From Sapria himalayana (taxonomy: Eukaryota > Streptophyta > Magnoliopsida > Malpighiales > Rafflesiaceae), in the NCBI GenBank assembly GCA_029783825.1, contig JAREIK010005833.1, forward strand, positions 1 to 64,000: a stretch of DNA of 64,000 nucleotides. The letters run 5' to 3'. A program made the position numbers and the translations under genes. The notes below the pieces were generated by a model. The model had not been told where the DNA came from. It ran no database searches and was given only the letters and a program-made list of their open reading frames with translations. Shown here in pieces: positions 10,936 to 21,915 of this stretch (position 1 is the stretch's first letter; each line of letters starts with the position of its first letter).

Positions 10936-11670
10936 TTATTCGCAAATAAGGAAATCCCTCTTGTCTAAACTTGCAATACCTTTTAGCTTACCTGGTATCG
11001 ACTCCTCATTAAATTCTAAATCTCCACTCTTCTCACCTATTCTAGCAAGGTTATCCGCCAGTGTGTTTGCCTCCCTATATATGTGAGAAATTGAGGCATT
11101 CAGATCTTTTATGAGTATCGTTATCATTTCTATCTCCTCCTCATGTCTCCATAAAGTTGTTTTTTTAGTTACTAAATTTACCAACATTAAAGAATCCACC
11201 TGTATTTGTAAATTATTAAAACCCATCTTTTTACAAAGATTTAAACCTGTTATTAATGCCTTTATTTCCGAGTGTAAAGCCGAAAAGGCTTTACCTATAA
11301 GAGTGAATGCTTTAATAATGAGCCCATTAGAATCTCTTATTACTCCTCCTCCTCCTGCTATCCCTGTGTCCCTATTAAAACTGCCATCCGTGTTAAGTGA
11401 TAACTTTCCTGCTGGAGGTCTATTCCAGGTTATGCTTTTTATCCTTTGCTGCTTAATTATCTTAATATTAAGGTCCCATGACTTATCTACATACTCATCT
11501 ATATTCTTATTTACTACTATTATAGGCTTTATACAAGATATGTTACTAATAACTTTCTTAATTTCATTTAAGATTTCACCTGAATTCATCTTTATTCCCT
11601 CAAATCTACTCCTATTTCGGGCTTCCATATGCACCAAAGTACCACATGTGGTATTTTTTGGTTTAGCCAA
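10936..11670 (-). pseudogene. LINE A RNase H domain (ORF2 C-terminus)
   Basis: A 244-residue open stretch. After a linker (RNRSRFEGIKMNS) it carries PPAGKLSLNTDGSF, then GGGGVIRDSNG, ALHSEIKALITGL, QVDSLMLVNLV and HIYREANTLADNLARIG. The four acidic residues of a type I RNase H (D, E, D, D) are all in place. The domain removes RNA from the RNA:DNA hybrid during target-primed reverse transcription. It is the most intact enzyme domain in the window. It is separated from the zf-RVT part by a frameshift and a stop near 11670, so it is a piece of a dead ORF2. The end GKLKGIASLDKRDFLICE matches the C-terminus of copies F and H. Confidence 0.93.
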
Positions 11671-12235
11671 TTTCTAGAGGACTACTTGTATTTTCTTTTT
11701 CCCATTTATTAATTTTTTCTATGATCCCCTCCTCTTTATTACTTATTTGTTTAAATTTTTCCAGCTCCCTCCAGATTTCTTGTGCTATTTTTCCTTTCGA
11801 AAAAAGGTGATCTAATGATTCTTCTGCTTCCATGCAGCAGTCACATCTCGATACTATCTTTATGCCTTTTTTTTAACATTAGAATCCAAGGGTAAGGCAT
11901 TCACTAGTGTTTTCCAAGCTAGCGAACACATTTTGTAGGGGATATCTTCCTTCCATGCCCATTTAAATAAGGTTTGAACGGGTTTTTTCTTTCTAATCAA
12001 TTCCTTTGCAGATTTCAATGTAAAATTACCTTGCGGAGTGAGAGTCCATATCCAACCGCTCTTTTTCAGAATTGAATGAGATTCTATGATATCCTTCTGT
12101 TTTACCAGCGCTTTCCAATTATTAGAGGCCTTCCTCTGAGGCTGATCATGGTTACCTCTGTATTTGGCTCTCATATATTTAGCCCAAAGGCTGTCGCTAT
12201 ATTTTAGCCTCCACCATCCTTTACAGTCCTAGGCA
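11671..12235 (-). pseudogene. LINE A zf-RVT region of ORF2
   Basis: The main open piece (12174-11860) contains MRAKY, NNWKALVKQKDIIESHS, SGWIWTLTPQGNFTLKSAKE, then FKWAWKEDIPYKMCSLAWKT and LVNALPLDSN. This is the zinc-binding RT-associated domain found after plant LINE reverse transcriptases. The cysteine/histidine part (SRCDCC...ESLDHLF) continues in another frame around 11860-11780, after a frameshift in a T8 run. A stop interrupts the link to RNase H. Confidence 0.85.
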
Positions 12236-13443
12236 GTGGCTATATCTTGTAAATTCATTATACCTAAACCTGCTTCATCTTTTGGGTAACAAATGTCTTT
12301 CCAGTTTTTCCAATGAATTTTATTTTTCCCCTCTTTTTTCCCCATAGAAAATTAGTCATTTCTGATTCTAATTTTTTAGTAAATTTCTTCGGAGGGTGAA
12401 TGACCGATAGAATGTGTACCAGTGTACTCTGGAGAACATGAGAGATGAGTGTGATCCTTCCCCCGAATCCCAATAGTTCTTCTTTCCAGCCTGCTATTTT
12501 CTTTCTCATTTTCTCCTGTAAGGGTACTAAATATTCTTCTCTCAGTCTACCCTCGTATATGGGGCAGCCTAGGTACATTAAAGCTCCTTTTTTATGAGTA
12601 AAACCTGTGATGCTTTCAACTTTATTTGCCACTTTCTCCATGGTTTTAGTGGCTAGCATAAACTGACATTTCTTTTTGTTAACTACTTGTCCTGTTTCTA
12701 TTTCAAAAATATGTAGAAGTTCCATGAGGTTACTCAGTGATCTTCTACCTGCATTCGTAAAAATTATTAGATCATCTGCATATGCTAGGCAACCTATTCT
12801 AGGGGTGTTTCTTGGTTGCCTGAAAGGGATTATTTTTCCTTCAGACATTCGTTTATTCAAGTTAATAATTAGCAATTCTAGGTAAATATCAAATAATAAG
12901 GGAGACAACGGATCCCCTTGCCTTAAGCTTCTTTTTGGCTTGAATTCCCCTCCTTTCTTTCTATTTACAATGACTTTAACCCATGCACTAGAGACACATC
13001 TAAATATTAAATCAATGCTTAATTCTGAGAAACCGAAATTCCTCATAGTAAAGCAGAGTGTGTCCCATTCTACCCTGTCAAATGCTTTAGATAAATCCAG
13101 CTTAACTACTAAGTTATTCCCTCTTATTTTTGATGGTAAGTCCCTCATAATTTCCGAAGCTAGCCTGATATTTTCAATCATAAGCCTGTTTTTGACAAAT
13201 CCAGTTTGTTCCTGAGATATAATACATGGTAAGATACTACTTAACCTATTTTGCAATATTTTTGAAAGGATTTTATAAATTGCATTGCATAAGCTAATTG
13301 GTCTAAAATCCTCATATTTCTATGGGGATTCTTTTTTTTTGGTATTAACACAATGAATGAGGATGCCCATGCCTTAGGAATTTCTTCCCCTACAAAAAAA
13401 CTAGCAATTGCATGAACTAGATCATTTTTAATTATTTGCCAGT
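12236..13443 (-). pseudogene. LINE A reverse transcriptase domain
   Basis: The open stretch 13256-12264 (330 residues) runs from QNRLSSILPCIISQEQTGFV through VVKLDLSKAFDRVEWDTL, SLRQGDPLSPLLFDIYLELL and GCLAYADDLIIFTNAG (YADD at 12771-12782) to the thumb, LYLGCPIYEGRLREEYL and GGRITLISHVLQSTLVHILS. These are RT motifs 2-7 of the L1 clade with the catalytic aspartates intact. The N-terminal part (IIKNDL...IPKAW...LIPKKK) lies in another frame upstream of a T8 run near 13332. The last residues near 12264 shift frame again (KFIGKTGKTFVTQKMKQV). Confidence 0.93.
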
Positions 13444-14367
13444 TTAGCTGGAAAAAATAATTATTCCAACCATCTGGCCCTGCAGCCTATCCTTATCCAT
13501 GTCAAATACCGCATTTTTAACCTCTTCCTCCTCAGGAATTCTCTCCATGATTTGATTTTGCTCATTAGTGATTATTTTGCTAATTCCTTTCATTAAAGAG
13601 TCCCCTTCATGAGAGGCATGACCACATAAATGTTTCTTAAAAAATTCTTCGAAGAGAGTTTCTATTTGTTTATCTTCTTCTACCCAGATTCCTTCATCAC
13701 TTTTTATACCTTTGATTCTATTCTTTTGGCCTTTTATCCTAGTTATATTATGGAAAAATTTGGTGTTTCTGTCTCCATCTTTAAGCCATTTAATTTTTGC
13801 GCGCTGCTTCCAATATATTTCTTTCATATGCAATTTTAGTCTCAAACTAGCTTTAGCCTTACTTAATTCTTGTCTGATTTCCTCGTTATTTGTGTTATCG
13901 TAATCAAATTCTAATTTAGCCACTTCCTCTTCTGCTTGCTTTATATTTAGATTTAGATTACCAAAAACTTCTTTGTTCCATGTTATTAAACATTTCTTTA
14001 ATCTGTACAACTTAACCTTCAGAGCTTGCATGGGCTTACCCATTGCAGGCTCTAACCATGAATCTCTGACCAACCTTTCAAATCCACTGTGCTTCTCCCA
14101 CATATTTTGAAATTTGAAGGTACCCGGAGCTCTTTGATTTATTTGAACTGTTATGAGCAAAGGGCTATGATCTGAGCAGGTTCTATTTAAATGCCTCAGC
14201 CCAGTAGTCCCATGTGTGGCTATCCACTTTGCATTACATAGGACTCTGTCCAGTCTGGCCCATATTGCTCCTCTTTTCCGCCAGTTATTACACCATGTAT
14301 AACTTGTGCCTGTAAAGTCCAGTTCTATTAAATTACAGCTAGCAATTGTATCATTAAATTGCGTCAT
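13444..14367 (-). pseudogene. LINE A endonuclease C-terminal half and linker to RT
   Basis: A 307-residue open stretch with MTQFNDTIASCNLIELDF, YTWCNNWRKRGAIWARLDRV and TCSDHSPLLI. These are the last motifs of the APE-type endonuclease, including the catalytic SDH. A coiled linker follows (EEEVAKLEFDYDNTNNEEIR), then IYWKQRAKIKWLKDGDRNTK and FFHNITRIKGQKNRIKGI. The endonuclease nicks target DNA to prime reverse transcription. The frame is lost at the DKD..AGPDGW motif (here DKDRLQGQMVG), a small indel that ends the open stretch. Confidence 0.9.
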
Positions 14368-14806
14368 TGCTACTTTATCCGGAGTTTTACCTCCTTTCTT
14401 TTCCTGCGTTTCTTATAACATTAAAGTCTCCCCCGATAATCCAAGGAGTATTTCTAGATGCGATATCCTGCATCTCCTCCCATAAGGATAATCTTGAATT
14501 TTTATCATTTTTTGCATACACTACCGATATAATTTCATCTGCATTTTTTTTGTTTTGAAGAAGACTGCCTGTTCTGTATCCTTTAATATAACAATATCCA
14601 TATAATTATGCCACAAGATCCATAGTTTATTATTTAAATTCACAAATGCATTATTAAACCCTAACATTACACTATACTTCATTAATTGATCTTGTTGAAC
14701 CATTGGTTCAGCAAAACAACTATAGAAATTTTATGATTTTTATCAGTTTTTTCAGCCTATTTATCGAGGGGTGTTAGCCACCCCTCTGATGTTCCAGTAA
14801 AGGCAT
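14368..14806 (-). pseudogene. LINE A endonuclease N-terminal half (ORF2 start)
   Basis: ORF2 starts at the ATG at 14814 (MDKCLYWNIRGVANTPR) and meets a stop codon after 17 codons. The catalytic glutamate segment EPMVQQDQLMKYSVMLGF follows at about 14710-14650, then WILWHNYMDIVILKDTEQ. The IIGGDFNVI-like strand is near 14440. Two or three frame breaks lie between 14520 and 14367. Confidence 0.85.
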
Positions 14807-14814
14807 TTATCCAT
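14807..14814 (-). promoter_or_regulatory. ORF1 stop / ORF2 start overlap (copy A)
   Basis: The minus strand reads AATGGATAAATG. ORF1 ends G-F-N-G-stop (TAA) while ORF2 starts at the ATG of ATGGATAA, giving an 8-nt overlap. The same arrangement occurs in copies D, E, F, G and H. It suggests coupled translation by termination and reinitiation. Confidence 0.75.
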
Positions 14815-15118
14815 TAAATCCTAATTTAGTTTGAGATCTAGTTGTGCATTTGTGCTCATACTTTTTATTCAAGTATTTCTTCATGTTTCTCGGGGTTTTA
14901 GGAATGTTAGAAAAAGCGTGCATTACTTCATTGTAACCTACCTGCTGCCCTAATTTCATAGCCATGTTTTTCATGGCCCATAGCTTGAACCCTTGTGAAC
15001 ATTCCCAGTCTTCCTCATAGATTGCTAGATCATCCTTCACCTTTTCCAAGTGGTCTACCATTTTTTCCTCCTCTATACTATTTTTATGGTCTACCATTAA
15101 ATCCATCAAATATTCGTG
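14807..15118 (-). pseudogene. LINE A ORF1 C-terminal fragment
   Basis: About 100 residues of the ORF1 tail remain: EKVKDDLAIYEEDWECSQGF, MAMKLGQQVGYNEVMHAFSN, IPKTPRNMKKYLNKKYEHKC and TTRSQTKLGFNG. The same tail ends ORF1 in copies F and H. ORF1 encodes the RNA-binding gag-like protein. The upstream DUF4283 and zinc-knuckle parts are absent because the element is 5'-truncated at the microsatellite junction near 15118. Confidence 0.85.
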
Positions 15119-17662
15119 TTCTTCTTGTAATTCTTTTTATTATTTTTATTCTTTTTATTATTCTTATTCTTCTTATTCTTCTTATTATTTTTATTCTTAT
15201 TAATATTATAATTTTTTAATTCTTTTTATTGTTATTATTTTTATAATTCATTTTATTCTTATATTCTTTTTTTTTCTTCATGTTCTTCATATTATTATTA
15301 TTATTATTTCTTTTTCTTCTTATTCTTCTTATTCTTATTATTCTTCTTATTATTCTTATTCTTATTATTCTTTTAATTCTTCTCATTCTTCTTATTCTTC
15401 TTTTACTATTAATTTTTAAAATGTTTCTTATTCTTCCTATTCATCTTATTCTTTTTATTCTTTTTATTCTTTTTATTCTTCGTATTGTTCTTATTCTTCT
15501 TATTCTTATTATTCTTCATATTCTTCTTATTCTTATTATTTTTCATATTGTTCTTATTCTTCTTATTTGTGTTATTCGTCTTATTATTATTATCCTTCTT
15601 ATTCTTCTTATTCTTATTATTCTTTTAATTTTTCTTATTATACTTATTATTCTTATTCTTTTTTTTTCTTATTATTCTTATTATTTTTCTTATTGTTCTT
15701 ATTCTAATTTTTTCTTCTTATTCTTCTTATACTTCTTTTATTCTAATTTTTCCTATTCTTCTATTTCTTCTTTTTATTCTTATTCTTCTTATTCTTTTTA
15801 TTCTTCTTATTCTTTTTATTCTTCTTAGTCTTTTTATTCTTATAATCTTTTTATTCTTTTTATTCTTCTTATTCTTATTTTTCTACTTATTCTTATTATT
15901 ATTTTTATTCTTCTTTTTATTCTTCTTTTTATTCTTCTTATTCTTATAATTCTTTTTATTCTTCTTATTCTTATTTTTCTACTTATTCTTATTATTATTT
16001 TTATTCTTCTTTTTATTCTTATTCTACTTATTCTTCTTTTTTTATGATTCTTCTTTTTATTCTTTTTCTACTTACTCTTCTTATTCTTCTTATTCTTTTT
16101 ATTCATATTATTCTTCATATTCTTCTTATTTTTCTTATTCTCTTATTCTTCTTTATCTTCTTATTTTTCTTAATATTCTTATTCTTCTTATTATTCTTCT
16201 TCTTTGTATTCTTTTTATTATTCTAATTTTTCTTATTCTTCTTATTTTTTTATTTTTATTATTCTTCGTATTCTTTTTTTTATTCTTATTTTTCTAATTC
16301 GTATTTTTTTGATTCTTCTTATTCTTGTTTTTTTCTTATACTTTTTATTCTTCTAATTCTTTTTATTCTTTTTATTCTTCTTATTCTTATTATTCTTCTT
16401 TTTCTTCTTTTTCTTCTTATTATTCTAATTCTTCTTATTCATCTTAATCATCTTATTCTTCTCATTACACTTTTTTTATGATTCTTCTTATTCTTCTTAT
16501 TCAACTTACTATTCTTATTCTTCTTCTATTTCGTATACTTTTTATTCTTCTTATCCTACTTATTCTTAATATTTTTTTATTTTTCTTTTCTTCATATTAT
16601 TTTTTTTTTATTTTTTTTATTCTTCTAATTCTTTTTATTTTTCTTATTCTTATAATTTTTTTTATTCTTCTTATTCTTCTTATTATTCTTATTCTTCTTT
16701 TTCTTCATATATTTTATATTCTTCTTATTCTTCTTATTTTTATTATTCTTTTTATTTTCTCATTCTTAATATTCATATTATTCTTTTTTTATCTTATTCT
16801 TCTTAATCTTTTTATAATTTTTCTTCCATTTATTATTCTAATTCTTCTTATTTTTTTTATTCTTCTTTTTCTTCTTATTCTTATTATTTTTCTTATTTTT
16901 TATGCTTATTATACTTTTTATTCTATGTATTCTTTCTATTCTTCCTATTCTTCTTATTCTTTTAATTCATCTTATTTTTCTCATTCTTAATATTCTTTTT
17001 TATTTTTATTTTATTCTTCTTAATATTATTATTATTCTTATTCCATTTATTCTTCTAATTTTTCATATTTTTTATTCTTCTTATTTTTCTTATTCTCATT
17101 ATTCTTATTATTCTTATAATTCTTTTTATTCTATTTATTCTCCTTATTATTCTTATTGTTCTTATTATTCTTATTATTCATATTCTTATTTTCTTTTTAT
17201 TCTTTTTTATTCTTATTTTTTTTATTTTTCTTATTCTTTTTATTCTTCTTATTCTTTTTATTCTTTTTATTCTACTTATTCTTTTTATTCTTAATATTCT
17301 ACTTATTCTTATTATTCTTTAATTTTTTTTCTTCTAAGTTTTTTATTCTTCATTTTCATCTTATTCATCTAATTCATATAATTCTTCTAATTCTTCTAAT
17401 TTTTCTAATTCTTCTAAATCTTTTAATTCTTCTTATTCTTCTTATTATTCTTATTCTTCTAATTATTTTTAATTTTCTTATTCTTTTTACTCTTCTTATT
17501 CTTCTTATTTTCTTATTCTTCTAATTATTTTTATTCTTCCTATTCTTTTTATTCTACCTATACTTCTTATTTTTCCTTTTTCTTCTAATCCCCATATTCT
17601 TCTTTTTCTTCTTAATCTTCTTATTCTTTTTATTTTTTTTATTCATATTCTTCTTATTATTA
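15119..17662 (-). repeat. Microsatellite block, (GAATAAGAA)n on minus
   Basis: 2.5 kb of the TTCTTATTC-type repeat on +, heavily mutated, with the same polarity as 7206-10031. It joins the truncated 5' end of LINE A on one side and the CACTA element on the other. The sequence continues after the CACTA element (from 19770), so that element inserted into a once continuous block. A locally duplicated block is visible at about 15840-16020. No gene is present. Confidence 0.9.
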
Positions 17663-17679
17663 CACTATAAGAAAATTCC

Positions 17680-17930
17680 CAAATAGCTAGGGATAATTCC
17701 CTTGCTAAATGAGGGGTTTCCATCGCTAAACAGGATATAGGGATGGATTCATGTTGAAAGCTTTTCAATCTAAACTGCTCGTCGCTAAAAATTAGCTAGC
17801 GAAAGATTCCCCAGCTAAAACATTATACCGACGAAATATCCTATCTAAGTTACTAATTTCCCTAGCTAAAATTGCAATAAAAATGGGACCTTCATTGCTA
17901 AATGGAACCTATCTAAAATAACTTTACAAA
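17680..17930. repeat. Left subterminal repeats of the CACTA element
   Basis: This zone contains repeated short boxes such as TAGCTAGGGATAA, CATCGCTAAA, GTCGCTAAA and TTAGCTAGCGA within the first 250 bp. The same boxes recur in the right arm at 18985-19740, mostly inverted. They are probable transposase-binding sites. Confidence 0.75.
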
Positions 17931-18984
17931 ATTTATAAACTTCATATGCAAGTCACACATTAAACTTTTTATGTTAAAAAATATATAATTTAAATATATT
18001 TTATGGGTATAAATTTATAAAAATTCATCTTATTTTGTTATGAAGATAATATGAAATAATTATAAAGGCATAAAATTTCATATTATCTGATATCATTTAT
18101 AAATTTTAAAGATAATAAAAAAATAGTTATATTATCTGATATCATTTATCTGATATCATTTATAAATTTATAAATTTCATATTATCTGATATCATTTATA
18201 AATTTTATAAATTTTATAAATTTTAAAATTACTTAAAGAGAAAAGATAATAAAAAAAGTTATATTTATTATCTTAATAAAGACCTTAATATTAAAAGCTA
18301 ATAGTAAAATAGTACTCTATTGTTTAATTCTTATAATTTTAGTAAGGGCAAACATCGATGTATTTATTTATAAATATCAATTTATTTTCTTTTAAATTTT
18401 GTAAAAAATTTAAATTTTTATTATAATTCAAGATCTTCAAATTTTGTAGTAATTATTTTTTTAAATGTTCCTATAATCATAAATTTTTTTATACTTAAAA
18501 TAATTTAATATTTACTAGTTTATTAGTCATTTCAAATATTTTTGTAAATATTTTTTATTTAATAATACAATGAATTATTTTACCTTTATATTAGAAGAAA
18601 TTTAAATGTATGTTCATTTAATTTTTAAAATAGCTTAAAAAATTATTATAATTAAAGAATTAATTATGTAATGTTACTTTAATACAAATTTTTATGTTTC
18701 TTAATTAAAAAATAGAAACATTTTTTGTATAATTTTTTTAAATTTTTATAATCATAAAAATAGTTATTTTAGTACTAATTAATATAATTGTTTTTGTATT
18801 TTTATATTTTTTAAATAATTTATTTATAATATTCTTCTTTTTATAATTTTATGAGGAGAATGTACCTTTCAAGGATCGCTCATCTATAGACCATGGCATA
18901 CATTTAATATAATAAATTAAATACATTATTAAAACAAATAATAAATTAATAAAAAAATTAAATCATTAAAGTATAGAGACAGAA
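17931..18984. other. AT-rich non-coding core of the CACTA element
   Basis: About 1 kb of very AT-rich sequence without a credible open frame. A small tandem array of TTATCTGATATCATTTATAAA units lies at about 18082-18220 (four copies, some partial). No captured gene fragment is recognised. Confidence 0.6.
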
Positions 18985-19740
18985 ATTATCCCTAGTGCAA
19001 ATAACTAGGGAAAAATCTCTATCTATAGGGGTATATTTTGTGAAAAATAAAATTTAAAAAATAATCACTTGCAATAAAATATAAAATAGTAAAAAAATTT
19101 CAGATAATTATTTTGTGATGGATTTTTGTCTCGATTTAATTAGCTAGAAAAAATACGTCGATAGATCCATTGCTAAATTCATGTTTTCTTTGCTTGGAAT
19201 TCTATGAAAATATTAAAAATGGAATTTATCTCGATACAATTAGCTAGTAAAATTTTATCATTAAATCTGTCGCTAATTTTCTCGATATAATTAGATAGAA
19301 AAAATCCATCACTAAATTCGTCGTTAAATTCTTGGCTTTCTTTGAAAGAAATCTACGAAAATATTAGTGACAAAATTTATCTCAATATAATTTGCTAGGA
19401 ATAATCCATCGCTCAATCGCTAATTTTCTCGATATAATAAGTTAGGGAAATTCTGTCACTAAATCCATCGCTAAATTCCCAATTTAATTAGCTAGGTAAA
19501 TTCCATTGCTAATTTTTCTCGATATTATTAGCTAGGGATAAATAGTTGCTAAATTTTTAGTTTTCTTTGCACAAAAATTTATGAAAATATTAGCGACAAA
19601 ATTTTCAATAAAACATTTCCATCACTAATACATCACAAATCCATCGCTAGAATTAATTTCAATATAAAATCAAAAATCCCTTGCTATTCCATAGCTAATT
19701 GCTCGCTATTTAGCTAAGGAATGATCCCTAGCTAAAGTTT
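18985..19740. repeat. Right subterminal repeats of the CACTA element
   Basis: Many TAGCTAGGRAAA / CATCGCTAAAT boxes recur every 30-60 bp. A longer ~110-bp period seems superimposed, with CTCGATATAATTAGCTAG-like and TTTCTTTGC...TATGAAAATATTAG segments repeated three to four times. This arm is about three times longer than the left one. Confidence 0.75.
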
Positions 19741-19769
19741 TATAACAAAATTGTCATTTTATTATAGTG

Positions 19770-21398
19770 GTTTAAGTCTTCTAATTCTTCATATTCTGGT
19801 TATTCTTAGTATTCTTATTATTCTTATAATTATTATTATTCTTATTATTCAGATTATTATTTTGTTTCTTCTTATTCTTTTTAATCTTCTTATTCTCAAA
19901 ATTATTTTTTTTATTCTTAATCTTCTCTTTACTTCTTATTGTTCTTATTCATTTATTCTTCTTATTTTTCTAAAACTTGTAAAACTTCGTATTCTTCTAA
20001 TTATTCTTATTCATTTTATTCTTCTTATTCTTCTAAATCTTGTAATTCTTTTAATTATTCTTTTTCTTCATTTGTTATTATTCTTCTTATTCTTAAAATT
20101 CTTTTTATTATACTTAATCTTCTTATTATTATTATTATTTTTATTTTTATTTTTATTATTTTTATTATTCATCTTATTCTTTTTATTCTTCTTTTTTTAT
20201 TTTTATTTTTATTTTTATTTTTATTTTTATTTTTATTTTTATTTTTATTATTCTATTTTTTCTTATTATTCTTTATTTCTTTTTATTCATCTTATTTTGC
20301 TTTTTCTTTTTATTTATCTTATTGTTTTTATTAATTTAATAATTATTATTATTATTATTATTCTTTTTATTCTTATTATTCTCCTTATTCTTCTTATTCT
20401 TCTTATTCTTATTATTCTTCTTATTCTATTTATTTCTTATTTTTCTTATTCTTCTTATTATTCTTATTCTTCTTATTCTTCTTATTCTTCTTATTCTCTT
20501 ATTCTTATTATTATTCTTATTATTCGTATTCTTCTTAATCTAATTATTCATATTATTCTTGTTATTATTTTTATTATTCTTATAAATCTTTTAATTCTTC
20601 TTATTGTACTTATTATTATTATTATTATTCTTCTTCTTCTTATTCTTCTTATTATTCATATTATTCTTATTGTTATTATTCTAATTATTCTTATTATTCT
20701 TCTTATTCTTTTTTATCTTCTTATTATTTTTATTCTATTTTTTGTTCTTATACTTTTTATTCTTTTTTTCTTCTTATTATTTTTATTCTTTTTTTTGTTC
20801 TTATTATTTTTATTCTTTTTATTCTTCTTTTTCTTATTATTCTTATTATTTTTATGATTCTTCTGAATCTTCTTATTCTTCTTTTTTTTCTTATTCTTCT
20901 TTATTCTTCTTAATCTTTTTATTCTTATAATTCTTTTTTATTTTCTTATTCATTTTTTATACTTATTCAATTTATTCTTCTTATTATTTTTATTCTTCTT
21001 ATTGGTCTTATTCTTCTTTTTTATCTTATTCATTTTATTCTTATTATTCTTCTTATTCTCCGTATACTTCTTATTTTGTTATTCTTCTAATTCTTTTTAT
21101 TCTTCTTATTCTTTTAATTTTTTATTCTTTTTATTCTTCTTATTTTTATTATTCTAATTATTCATATTATTCTTCTTTTTATTCTTATTCATCTAATTCT
21201 TAGTTTTTTCTGATTCTTCTAATTGTTCTTATTATTCTTATTCTTCTTATTCTTCTTATTATTCTTATTTTTCTTATTCTTCTTATTATTCTTATTCTTC
21301 TTATTCTTCTTTTTCATTTTTTTCTTATTCTTCTTATTCTTATTATTCTTCTATTACTATGTATTCTTCTTATTCTTGTTATTATTTTTATTATTCGT
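19770..21398 (-). repeat. Microsatellite block, (GAATAAGAA)n on minus
   Basis: This is the continuation of the block interrupted by the CACTA element. It includes a run of TATTTT hexamers at about 20190-20250 and several ATT trinucleotide runs. The low-complexity open frames here are repeat translations. Confidence 0.9.
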
Positions 21399-21915
21399 AT
21401 TTGCTGTATATGTAATTTGTTTTTTATTTAATAATCTGTTTGTATAAAAAAATGTTTTTCTAGTTTAATATTTTCATGTAAGTGCAGGAAAGAAAATATT
21501 AAAATGCCGAGGATGCAGCCGTAGCACAATAACAGAGGTCCCGCTGCTGTTAAATGAACCGAGATGTTTATTAATATAAAATGATTTGTAATTTTATTTT
21601 CGAGTGGCTATTTTTGACCCGTGGAACTGTTCTTCATCTCTCTCTCTTCTCTCTGCATGATTTATCACGACTGCTCTATGTGCTGCATACCGTAAGACGT
21701 TTCTGTTTGGTTTAATCTGTAACACATAAGCATTTTCTGGTGGATGTAGCTAGTCGTGCTGAGAGACTAGCGAACCACATTATTTTGTGTTGATTTCTCA
21801 TTTTTTTTGATTCTGTCATGGATGCTTCCTGGATTGGGATATATAATGCTTGTTTTCTGTGTTTCTGTTGGTTTTATATCTTAATCTCACTATCGTGGAA
21901 GCGCAATAACCCAAT
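21399..21915. other. Unique ~515-bp island inside the microsatellite
   Basis: The sequence from TTTGCTGTATATG to GCGCAATAACCC has normal base composition and no 9-bp periodicity. It contains TGCAG-GAAAG near 21485, which looks like a splice acceptor, and a CT-rich run (21637-21656). I find no long open frame on either strand and no LINE, LTR or TIR landmark. It could be a transduced or captured host fragment, or part of the ancestral locus. Confidence 0.6.

Larger units (their letters stand above)
10032..15118 (-). mobile_element. LINE A: L1-type retrotransposon, 5'-truncated in ORF1
   Basis: A 5.1-kb minus-strand copy. From high to low coordinates it holds the ORF1 C-terminus, the ORF1/ORF2 overlap, endonuclease, linker, reverse transcriptase with intact YADD, zf-RVT, RNase H and a ~0.9-kb 3' UTR ending in the conserved 3' motif. 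It is the best preserved ORF2 in the window, but it has frameshifts near 13,330 and 11,640-11,860 and a stop at the end of the endonuclease start segment. The 5' end stops inside ORF1 and joins microsatellite at about 15118. The 3' end joins microsatellite at about 10032. Copies B and the 3' half of H are close relatives. Confidence 0.93.
17663..19769. mobile_element. Non-autonomous CACTA-type DNA transposon
   Basis: The element starts CACTATAAGAAAATTCCC and ends ATTTTATTATAGTG, so the termini are inverted CACTATAA/TTATAGTG repeats typical of CACTA elements. Subterminal zones of about 250 bp (left) and 750 bp (right) are packed with TAGCTAGGGA and ATCGCTAAAT boxes in both orientations, the expected transposase-binding repeats. 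The middle is AT-rich with no transposase frame, so it is non-autonomous (2.1 kb). A clean 3-bp target duplication is not evident: TTA lies on the left and GTT on the right. Confidence 0.85.

Noticed and set aside
11111..11677. 188-residue open frame on + opposite the LINE A RNase H
   Set aside because: It is the antisense shadow of a clear RNase H domain.
19751..20857. 368-residue open frame on +
   Set aside because: It begins inside the CACTA terminus and continues as microsatellite translation.
21637..21656. CT-rich run in the unique island as a LINE GA box
   Set aside because: There is only one run, without the TCTAGAGAGAGAAA core, and no ORF1 follows it.
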